A stretch of DNA of 5,036 bases, taken from JACJVV01 sp047603135 (GTDB taxonomy: Archaea; Nanobdellota; Nanobdellia; Woesearchaeales; JACJVV01). The stretch covers positions 1-5,036 of the forward strand of contig JBLKOW010000075.1 in the NCBI GenBank assembly GCA_047603135.1, in the 5' to 3' direction. Positions 1-5,036 of the stretch are shown here, piece by piece; the stretch's first letter is position 1, and each line of letters begins with the position of its first letter. A program made the position numbers and the translations under genes. A model generated the notes under the pieces. The model made no database searches, was not told where the DNA came from, and saw only the letters and a list, made by a program, of their open reading frames with translations.

Positions 1-2
1 CG

Positions 3-28
3 ATGTGTTTCTTATTAAAGAAACATAT
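3..28. repeat. Inverted repeat / hairpin near the left edge
   Basis: Arms 3-13 (ATGTGTTTCTT) and 18-28 (AAGAAACATAT) pair over 11 positions with one G-U wobble, around the four-base loop ATTA. The inner seven pairs are perfect. No T run follows directly; the nearest is T7 at 87-93. It may be part of an upstream gene's 3' end or an RNA structure. A related string, ATTAAAG followed by AGCATAT, recurs at 104-117 without the pairing arm. Confidence 0.45.
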
Positions 29-79
29 GAGTTCGCTGTACAAGTTGACTTTTTACTCTCTGTTGTTGTTTAAATTCTT

Positions 80-95
80 ACTTTAATTTTTTTAT
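80..95 (+). terminator. Possible T-run terminator of an upstream gene
   Basis: The strand carries CTTTAATTTTTTTATT here, including seven consecutive T. Archaeal RNA polymerase commonly stops at such runs on the non-template strand. It lies just after the two frames (stops at 71-73 and 84-86) that are open from the left edge, so it would suit a gene that ends inside the first 90 bases. The upstream gene itself cannot be identified, which keeps confidence low. Confidence 0.25.
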
Positions 96-442
96 TACCT
101 CATATTAAAGAGCATATATTTTTACAAGTAATAATTATTTTTAAGTTCTAACGTTACCCAAAGAGTAAATTTTATATAGTTACTATCATTTCTAATCCTT
201 ATGACAAACAGAGTTGATTACATTCACTGTCGCTGTCCGAAGTTTTTCTAGATGTATTTCTAACTGGTATAAATCATTTTTCAATAAATATTTTAACTAT
301 GTATTTTACTATTTCTCTGCTTTTATCATTGGTAGTATTTTTTTCTGTAAAAAAAATGTAATGAGTATTCGTAACAAAATGCATTGTTTCTCGAGACATT
401 AGAGATACATTACATACAAAATAAAAAAACATAGCGAGAGCT

Positions 443-448
443 AGGAGG
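443..448 (+). promoter_or_regulatory. Ribosome binding site of the HisG/HisE fusion gene
   Basis: AGGAGG ends nine bases before the ATG at 458 and is a perfect Shine-Dalgarno core. It fixes the start codon of the fusion gene and shows that its mRNA has a real 5' leader, unlike the two rightmost genes in the window. Confidence 0.85.
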
Positions 449-457
449 AAAAATAAA

Positions 458-1411
458 ATGTTTCGAGAAAATATATTTGAGTTCATCTCTAAAGATGAAG
501 AGGCAGTATTGTACTTGCCAAAAAATAAAGGATTATTTACTGCAGTAGATACACTACTTGGTGAGATAGGTCTTGCAGAATTGAGAGAAGTTGCTCGTGA
601 TATTCAAGCGAAGAAATCAACCTCAAATCGGTCAGGAAATCTTTTTGTTGAGCTTGCACGGGGAGAAGATGTCCCTCAGCGAGTTAATGATTCGCTTGAA
701 GGTGGGATGCTTGCGTATGGTATTACGGGTGATGACTTGTTTGACGAGTGGCGTTTCATACCAAGCAATGAAGATGCACTTGCAGTGCTTAACACATACG
801 ACTGGCTCGATTCAGGAGCACTTTATGGAGCGCCAACGTTGTGCGTCATAAACAAAACAGGTTCGCTTGATGATATTATGCCTGATGCAACCATTGCCCT
901 TAATAAAAAATATGAGCGAACATCAAAGCGATCACTGCAAAGCAGGTTTCCTGATGCTTCATTCAAGTTCTTGCTTTATGCAGGAGATACTGAAAAAGCA
1001 GTCGAAAGTGGGACAGCAAGTGCAGGTGTTGAAATAGTCTATAGTGGAAAAAGTTTAGAAGAGACAGGACTTGATATTGCGTGGAAAGTACGGCGAAGTG
1101 ATTTTGCTCTTATAGGAAGGAATCCTGGTTATTTAGGTAGAGTTCTTGAAAAAGACTTTGCACAAATAACACAAAGGGCTAAAAATCCTTCACCTGAGAG
1201 CTATACTTCTGGGTTGCTCGCTTCACAAAAAGCGTATCGTGATAAATTTGCAGCAGAATCAATGGAAGTATTCTCAGCTATTGAGCGTGGAAATAAGCCT
1301 GCATTAATTGGTGAACTGTGTGACTTACTGTACGCTGCAAATGTAGTTATGGTTGGTGAAGGCATTAGCCAGTACCAGGTTGCTCGCGAGATGAAATCGA
1401 GGTTAAAGTAG
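458..1411 (+). CDS. hisG/hisE: HisG-like ATP phosphoribosyltransferase fused to HisE-like phosphoribosyl-ATP pyrophosphohydrolase
   Basis: This 317-residue protein appears to join the enzymes of the first two histidine steps. HisG makes phosphoribosyl-ATP from PRPP and ATP; HisE cleaves it to phosphoribosyl-AMP and pyrophosphate. Residues about 17-222 resemble the short-form HisG catalytic domain. Signs are LPKNKGL near 20-26, the stretch through GITGDDL at 88-94, TGSLDD near 134-139, and the PRPP-loop-like SGKSLEETGL at 196-205 preceded by acidic E192. Residues about 245-317 resemble HisE: PESYTSGLL at 247-254, then the MazG-like acidic helices with E267, E270, E286 and D289 in ELCDLLY. The C-terminal regulatory domain of long HisG is absent, and HisE sits in its place. 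Departures from the usual motifs: A for D in the segment before GITG, and A266 where HisE normally has the first Glu of its EExxE pair. No other histidine gene is in the window. The start is set by the strong AGGAGG. The family calls are by eye, so in vivo activity is inferred. Confidence 0.8.
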   Translation: MFRENIFEFISKDEEAVLYLPKNKGLFTAVDTLLGEIGLAELREVARDIQAKKSTSNRSGNLFVELARGEDVPQRVNDSLEGGMLAYGITGDDLFDEWRFIPSNEDALAVLNTYDWLDSGALYGAPTLCVINKTGSLDDIMPDATIALNKKYERTSKRSLQSRFPDASFKFLLYAGDTEKAVESGTASAGVEIVYSGKSLEETGLDIAWKVRRSDFALIGRNPGYLGRVLEKDFAQITQRAKNPSPESYTSGLLASQKAYRDKFAAESMEVFSAIERGNKPALIGELCDLLYAANVVMVGEGISQYQVAREMKSRLK

Positions 1412-1416
1412 ATTTT

Positions 1417-1485
1417 GATGTAAAGTGTTAAACATCATACCAAAGAATGCTTGGTATTCAACTAATTTTATTTTTTTTATTTTCT
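1417..1485 (+). terminator. Terminator after the HisG/HisE gene: two hairpins plus T-rich tract
   Basis: Two small inverted repeats sit back to back after the TAG stop. The first pairs GATGT (1417-1421) with ACATC (1432-1436). The second pairs ATACCAA (1437-1443) with TTGGTAT (1451-1457), a perfect seven-pair stem. A T-rich tract follows at about 1465-1485, including T8. This suits termination of the plus-strand gene. The opposing synthetase gene ends at 1500, so its transcripts would cross the same hairpins, but no T run follows them on the minus strand. Confidence 0.65.
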
Positions 1486-1499
1486 AGAATTACAAATCC

Positions 1500-3581
1500 T
1501 CACTCAAACACAACTTTAGCATCAAGTACACGAACAATTGTCTCATCGCCCTTCATTGAAACAGCAAGAGGATTAATGTCTAGTTCCGTAATCTGTGGGA
1601 AATCGCTTAGTAATTGAGAGAATCGACAAAGTATTTCAGCAAGCATATCAATATTAACGTGTTTCATTCCTCTGTAGCCATTCATCAGTTTTCCAATTTT
1701 GGTAGAAAGTATCATTTCTCGTGCACGTTTTTCTGAAATCGGTGCAAGTTCAAGTACGGTATCTTTATAGAGCTCAACTGCAGTTCCCCCCATCCCAAAG
1801 ACAATGCTGTGTCCAAATAGTGGATCTTTCTTTGCACCAAGAAGTAACTCAAAATCAAATGATGTTTGCTCTTCTACAAGAACGCCATCAAGACGTGCAT
1901 CGCCTCGCAGTGTTCGTGCGCTTTGAATTATTTGATGAAAAGCAACTAGTGCTTCTTCATATGTCTTAATATTTGCTCGAACTCCTTTCACTTCAGTTTT
2001 ATGTAATATATCGCGTGAGTGAATCTTAAGTACTAAAGGAAATCCAATTTCACCACAGGCCTTTTGTAGTTCTTCCTCGTTTCTTGCAACCCATCTTTTA
2101 CCTGAGTGAATGCCGTAGCAATCAAGAACTTGTTTTGCTTCATCTTCAGTAAGTGCGCATTTACCATGAGCTTCATTAAAGACTCTCTGCACATGTTCGT
2201 GATGAACAGTATACTTGGTTTGCTCTTCATGGTTTTCTTGTTTTTTTCGATTTCCAAGTTTTACAATACATGAAAGTGCAGATTCAGGTGTCGTATAATA
2301 CGGAATGTTTTGTAAGCGTTGTGCAGAGTCTGCAATATCCTCTCCACCAATAAAGGCGACAGCAAGTGCTTTTCCTTTCATATCTACATGTGCAAGCAGG
2401 TCTGCAACTTTTGTTGGCTGTGTCATTGCCTGTGGTGTAAGAATAACTAAACAGACATCAATCTGTGGGTCGTTTGCACAAATCTCAACCGTTTTAGCAT
2501 ACCGCTCAGGTTCTGCATCGCCAAGAATATCAATTGGATTGCCATGACTCCAAAACTCTGGAAGTGTTTCATTTAGTGAAGTAATTGTTTCAGGTGATAG
2601 CTTTGCTAGTGTTCCACCTAGCTCAATAAGTTTATCAGTTGCAATAACGCCAGGCCCTCCTGCATTAGTAATTATAGCAACATTCTTTCCGACATGTTCA
2701 TCATGCTTTGCAAGAAACTCTGTATAGTCAAATAATTCGGCGATAGTTTCAATGCGAAGAACGCCTGCTCTTTCAAATGCAGTACTGTATATTAAATCAT
2801 TTCCTGCAAGACTTCCTGTGTGGGAACTTGCAGCGTGTGCTCCTTGCTCTGTTTTTCCAACTTTTAGTGCAATAATTGGTTTACGCGGACTTACTTTTTG
2901 TGCCACTCGTAAAAAGCGCTGTGCATCTGCAAGCGACTCGATATAGAGTAAAATTGCTGATGTATCGTCGTCATTTCCAAGGTGTTCAATTAAGTCTGAA
3001 AAATTTATATCAGCCATTGATCCTATTGATATAAAATGACTAAATCCTATATTATTAGTGATTGCCCAGTCGAGCATTGCAGTGCACAGTGCACCACTTT
3101 GAGATACGAATGCTATCTTGCCTTTTTGTGGCATTTTACTTGCAAAACTAGCATTGAGTCCCCATCCAGGTTTAATGAATCCTAAACAATTAGGTCCAAG
3201 TACCGGGATATTATGTTTTTCAATAGTCTTAGTCAGTTCATTCCACTGCACCATTCCTTTCTCGCCAAGTTCTTTAAAACCTGCAGTAATTATAACGATT
3301 CCTCCGACGTGTGCGCGCGCACATTCTTCCACAAGACTTGATACGGTGCTGCATGGTGTTGCAATAATAACTAAATCAACAGTGTCAGGAACTGCGCTAA
3401 TTGATGGATACGCCTTTACACCAAGAATGCTTTCTCGTTTAGGATTTACTGGATACACTTTACCAAGGTATGTTTTAGAGATAAGATTCTTTAGAATATC
3501 ATGTCCTACGCTTCCCTCTCTTGCGCTTGCGCCAATTATGGCAACGCTATGGGGTGAAAACATTCGTGTTAAATCTTTCAT
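1500..3581 (-). CDS. acdAB: Acetate-CoA ligase (ADP-forming), fused alpha-beta subunits
   Basis: This cytoplasmic enzyme converts acetyl-CoA (or another acyl-CoA), ADP and phosphate to acid, ATP and CoA. It is the main substrate-level ATP-forming step of many fermenting archaea. The 693 residues run through the expected domains. A CoA-binding Rossmann domain covers about 1-130 (SVAIIGAS at 12-19, GPNCLGF at 129-135). Two succinyl-CoA-ligase-like domains follow (VSQSGALC at 159-166; SSHTGSLAG at 252-260, where H254 is the expected phosphorylated histidine; NAGGPGV at 306-312). A linker covers about 445-470. The ATP-grasp part runs from about 470 to the end, with LKIHSRDILHK at 518-528 carrying the second conserved histidine, H527, and GMGGTAVELYKD at 596-607. 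The length fits the one-chain form; there is no GNAT domain, so it is not a Pat-type protein acetyltransferase. No frameshift is visible. It converges with the HisG/HisE gene and diverges from the protease gene. Substrate range cannot be told from sequence. Confidence 0.95.
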   Translation of the reverse strand: MKDLTRMFSPHSVAIIGASAREGSVGHDILKNLISKTYLGKVYPVNPKRESILGVKAYPSISAVPDTVDLVIIATPCSTVSSLVEECARAHVGGIVIITAGFKELGEKGMVQWNELTKTIEKHNIPVLGPNCLGFIKPGWGLNASFASKMPQKGKIAFVSQSGALCTAMLDWAITNNIGFSHFISIGSMADINFSDLIEHLGNDDDTSAILLYIESLADAQRFLRVAQKVSPRKPIIALKVGKTEQGAHAASSHTGSLAGNDLIYSTAFERAGVLRIETIAELFDYTEFLAKHDEHVGKNVAIITNAGGPGVIATDKLIELGGTLAKLSPETITSLNETLPEFWSHGNPIDILGDAEPERYAKTVEICANDPQIDVCLVILTPQAMTQPTKVADLLAHVDMKGKALAVAFIGGEDIADSAQRLQNIPYYTTPESALSCIVKLGNRKKQENHEEQTKYTVHHEHVQRVFNEAHGKCALTEDEAKQVLDCYGIHSGKRWVARNEEELQKACGEIGFPLVLKIHSRDILHKTEVKGVRANIKTYEEALVAFHQIIQSARTLRGDARLDGVLVEEQTSFDFELLLGAKKDPLFGHSIVFGMGGTAVELYKDTVLELAPISEKRAREMILSTKIGKLMNGYRGMKHVNIDMLAEILCRFSQLLSDFPQITELDINPLAVSMKGDETIVRVLDAKVVFE
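3306..3324. repeat. GC-rich alternating purine-pyrimidine palindrome inside the synthetase gene
   Basis: TGTGCGCGCGCACA at 3310-3323 is a perfect 14-base palindrome, and alternation of purine and pyrimidine extends over about 3307-3324. It encodes residues near 87-92 (ECARAH) of the synthetase. It stands out because the surrounding DNA is AT-rich. Confidence 0.8.
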
Positions 3582-3585
3582 AATG

Positions 3586-3590
3586 ACCTC
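3586..3590 (-). promoter_or_regulatory. Ribosome binding site of the ADP-forming synthetase
   Basis: On the minus strand, GAGGT lies four bases before the ATG (GAGGTCATTATG). The spacing is short but workable, and it supports the start at 3581. The protein then begins directly ahead of the Rossmann fold, as expected for the family. Confidence 0.65.
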
Positions 3591-3656
3591 TTTTCCTGAA
3601 AGTATCTTTGGTAATGTATTATTAGTTGTAGTGTAACGGTATTTTGTTACTATGGT

Positions 3657-3666
3657 GATTTATATT
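3657..3666 (-). promoter_or_regulatory. TATA-like promoter element for the synthetase gene
   Basis: Read on the minus strand this is AATATAAATC, a good archaeal TATA match. Transcription would start about 25 bases further along, near 3632, giving a leader of roughly 50 bases that contains the ribosome binding site. The element lies in the 191-base gap between the divergent synthetase and protease genes. It is predicted from sequence pattern only. Confidence 0.45.
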
Positions 3667-3737
3667 GTTACCTGTAGTGACACTTAATTTAAATGTTTTG
3701 GTTTGGTGATGATCTGTGCTATATTCTCACACTAAGC

Positions 3738-3750
3738 AAATATTATTATA
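3738..3750 (+). promoter_or_regulatory. TATA-like promoter of the CPBP protease gene (leaderless)
   Basis: AAATATTATTATA is centred about 28 bases before the ATG at 3773. No Shine-Dalgarno sequence is visible between them (the gap is CT-rich). In archaea this spacing puts the transcription start at or next to the start codon, so the mRNA is probably leaderless. Confidence 0.5.
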
Positions 3751-3772
3751 CTTGCTCACATTTCTTCACTAA

Positions 3773-4393
3773 ATGAACACGCTAATCATCTTTCTTTTAC
3801 TGCTTCTCCCCTCACTAAATCAAGCGGTTGCATTAATGGTGGGTAGTTTTTTTATTGGTTTAATTCTTAGGTTAGTAGTTGAGATTGGTTTGCCTTGGTA
3901 TTACCTTCGAAAGATGAAGCGCTTACTCATTTCTTTATTTAGGCCAGTTCCGATAAAGGATTGTATTATATGGTGTTTGCTAACTGCTGGAGTGGTAAGT
4001 GCTGTGCTTATAGCTATTACTCATCTTATTGATGTTGATAACATAATTACCAATCTTTCAGGGCTTTATGAGGTAACTGTTTTCGTATATCTTTTTGTAG
4101 CATTAAGCATTGGGCTGATTAATCCTTTTTTAGAAGAAATCTTTTGGAGGGGTTTTTTATATGGTCAAACAAAGGTAATGTGGACTGGTGCTTTTTTTGG
4201 ACTTCATCATATAATTATTTTTTACACATGGGTCCCATTATCGCTTGTTATTTTAGGATTCATATTACTAGGGGTAGTTGGTGTTCTCTTTAACTATCTA
4301 TACAAAAAATATGATTCGCTCGTTATACCTTTATGTATGCACATTGTAGCTGACATTGTCATTGTAATATATGGGTATTTTTTATTATTCTAA
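3773..4393 (+). CDS. CPBP family (CAAX protease/Abi-like) intramembrane metalloprotease
   Basis: This 206-residue, very hydrophobic protein belongs to the CPBP/Rce1-like family of glutamate-type intramembrane proteases. Members cleave membrane or prenylated proteins in eukaryotes and serve in peptide processing or immunity in bacteria; archaeal substrates are largely unknown. All three family motifs are visible: EEIFWR at 121-126 (EExxxR), FFGLHH at 141-146 (FxxxH), and HIVAD at 190-194, where the usual final Asn is Asp. Membrane segments are likely near 4-36 (perhaps two), 62-83, 100-119, 137-151, 153-173 and 183-205. The basic stretch RKMKR at 46-50 probably faces the cytoplasm. The first ATG after the TATA-like element is taken as the start, with no ribosome binding site. 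The gene is divergent from the synthetase and followed after 116 bases by the UppP-like gene, with which it shares membrane location but no proven function. The active-site residues look intact. Confidence 0.88.
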   Translation: MNTLIIFLLLLLPSLNQAVALMVGSFFIGLILRLVVEIGLPWYYLRKMKRLLISLFRPVPIKDCIIWCLLTAGVVSAVLIAITHLIDVDNIITNLSGLYEVTVFVYLFVALSIGLINPFLEEIFWRGFLYGQTKVMWTGAFFGLHHIIIFYTWVPLSLVILGFILLGVVGVLFNYLYKKYDSLVIPLCMHIVADIVIVIYGYFLLF

Positions 4394-4470
4394 GGATGCG
4401 CAGTGTAATAGAAATAATACATATCATAAGAATGCATAGATAACAATTTCTGATTCAAAAATACTACTCC

Positions 4471-4490
4471 AACAGAAAACATTTTAAATT
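4471..4490 (+). promoter_or_regulatory. BRE/TATA-like promoter of the UppP gene (leaderless)
   Basis: A purine-rich stretch AACAGAAAAC (4471-4480), like a TFB recognition element, is followed by ATTTTAAATT (4481-4490). The box is centred about 24 bases before the ATG at 4510. There is no Shine-Dalgarno sequence before that ATG, so a leaderless transcript is likely. This suggests the gene is transcribed on its own, not from the protease promoter. Confidence 0.5.
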
Positions 4491-4509
4491 CCTTGCCAAT
4501 AAAAGCGGT

Positions 4510-5036
4510 ATGGAAATACTACAAGCAATCCTTCTTGGCATAATTCATGGTTTTACTGAATGGCTTCCAGTGAGCAGTAGTGCACATCTTGCATTCTTTT
4601 TCAGATTATTTCAACAAGAACCTGATTTCTTCATGATAGGATTGCTTCATTTTGCAACACTCCTTAGTCTTATCATTTACTTTCGAAAAGATATTAAATC
4701 GTATCTTACAACATATACTAACAAAACTCAAAAGTGGCACATGCTTGCAATTATTCTTCCTTTTTTCATAGTTGGTTTTTTTTACCACACAATATTTGAA
4801 CAATTTTTAACTAATTTTCGTGTGATTGGCTGGGCTTTAATAGTTAATGGAGTACTTTTATTTGGTACTGGTTTTGTGAGTAAATCTACTTCAATGAGTT
4901 TACTTAAAGCAATTGGTATTGGGCTTTCTCAAATTTTTGTGTTAATCCCTGGTACTTCCCGAACAGGATTATTTGTTTCTTCAGGGGCATATTTTAGATT
5001 AGAAAAAGAAAAAATAAAGCAGTATTTAGTTCTTAG
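4510..5036 (+). CDS. uppP: Undecaprenyl-diphosphate phosphatase (UppP/BacA family), partial, cut by the right edge
   Basis: The first 175 codons of an integral membrane phosphatase are present; the family is usually about 260-280 residues, so roughly a third is missing beyond the window. UppP removes a phosphate from polyprenyl diphosphate, recycling the lipid carrier for cell-surface glycan synthesis. In archaea the substrate would be the related polyprenyl/dolichyl diphosphate used in glycosylation. Visible motifs are GFTEWLPVSSSAHL at 14-27 with E17, S22 and S23, the conserved LLHFATLLSLIIYF block at 45-58 with H47, Q141, and PGTSRTG at 147-153 with S150 and R151. Membrane helices are likely near 40-58, 78-95, 105-123 and 133-147. 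Two differences from the usual motif: H13 sits where Glu or Gln is normal four residues before E17, and PGTSRTGLF lacks the Thr that commonly closes PGxSRSGxT. The ORF is continuous to the edge with no stop. The start matches the family N terminus (MEILQAILLGI). Confidence 0.92.
   Translation, partial: MEILQAILLGIIHGFTEWLPVSSSAHLAFFFRLFQQEPDFFMIGLLHFATLLSLIIYFRKDIKSYLTTYTNKTQKWHMLAIILPFFIVGFFYHTIFEQFLTNFRVIGWALIVNGVLLFGTGFVSKSTSMSLLKAIGIGLSQIFVLIPGTSRTGLFVSSGAYFRLEKEKIKQYLVL

Larger units (their letters stand above)
1..457. other. AT-rich intergenic region, no convincing complete gene
   Basis: This 457-base stretch is strikingly AT-rich and holds no ORF that looks like a real protein. Two plus-strand frames are open from the left edge for a short distance. 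Frame 2 ends at TAA 71-73 (last residues DFLLSVVV) and frame 3 ends at TAA 84-86. Either could be the C-terminal tail of an upstream gene, but neither is long enough to judge. A hairpin (3-28) and a T7 run (87-93) nearby would fit the end of such a gene. A TATA-like TTTATATA at 171-178 and an A/T inverted repeat at 338-356 are also present. The part nearest position 457 must contain the promoter and 5' leader of the HisG/HisE fusion gene, but I cannot pick one TATA box with confidence. I saw no tRNA or other structured RNA signature. Confidence 0.6.

Noticed and set aside
2..73. Open frame from the left edge as the C terminus of an upstream gene
   Set aside because: Only 23 codons are visible, a second frame is open equally far, and neither tail is recognisable, so it is mentioned but not annotated as a gene.
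201..251. Short ORF of 16 codons (MTNRVDYIHCRCPKFF) as a possible histidine leader peptide
   Set aside because: It contains only one His codon, has no ribosome binding site, and no attenuator hairpins follow it.
338..356. T7 and A8 runs forming an A/T-only inverted repeat
   Set aside because: Homopolymer pairing of this kind is expected by chance in such AT-rich DNA, and no gene ends next to it.
214..402. Plus-strand ORF of 62 codons starting at TTG
   Set aside because: It has no ribosome binding site, a weak start codon and a composition (Phe, Tyr, Ser, Lys) expected from random AT-rich sequence.
274..486. Minus-strand ORF of 70 codons with a hydrophobic N-terminal stretch
   Set aside because: It overlaps the ribosome binding site and start of the HisG/HisE gene, lies in very AT-rich DNA where Phe/Lys/Ile-rich ORFs arise by chance, and resembles no family I know.
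3118..3636. Plus-strand ORF of 172 codons opposite the synthetase gene
   Set aside because: It is antisense to well-conserved parts of the synthetase and its translation shows no family motifs, so it is a shadow of that gene.
3773..5036. Protease plus UppP pair as a defence or bacteriocin-immunity cassette
   Set aside because: No toxin, peptide precursor or nuclease gene is present, and each gene appears to have its own promoter, so a joint system is not supported.

Overview
The window is an AT-rich stretch carrying four protein-coding genes: three complete, and one cut by the right edge. It looks archaeal, and within the archaea most like a DPANN lineage such as a Woesearchaeota-type genome, though the sequence alone does not prove this. 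The grounds are: an ADP-forming acetyl-CoA synthetase with fused alpha and beta parts, which is typical of archaeal fermenters; A/T-rich TATA-like boxes 24-28 bases before start codons that have no Shine-Dalgarno sequence, the pattern of leaderless archaeal transcripts; and terminators made of long T runs.

Layout. Positions 1-457 hold no convincing complete gene. A hairpin and a T run lie near the left edge and may belong to the end of an unseen upstream gene. From 458 to 1411 (+), behind a strong ribosome binding site, is a 317-residue protein. It reads as a divergent ATP phosphoribosyltransferase (HisG-like) domain fused directly to a phosphoribosyl-ATP pyrophosphohydrolase (HisE-like) domain. 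It converges on the 693-residue ADP-forming acetyl-CoA synthetase (1500-3581, -), with two small hairpins and a T-rich terminator in the 88-base gap between them. The synthetase is divergent from a CPBP/CAAX-type membrane protease (3773-4393, +). The last gene (4510 to the right edge, +) is the N-terminal two thirds of an undecaprenyl-diphosphate phosphatase (UppP/BacA) family membrane protein.

How the genes relate. There is no clear multi-gene system. Each gene seems to have its own promoter region and the functions are separate: nucleotide or histidine-type chemistry, ATP formation from acetyl-CoA, membrane proteolysis, and lipid-carrier recycling. The item most worth following is the HisG-HisE fusion. 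HisE is normally fused to HisI, no other histidine gene is visible here, and both domains show substitutions at positions usually conserved. It could be a shortcut enzyme for the first two steps of histidine synthesis or a repurposed PRPP/ATP-using enzyme.
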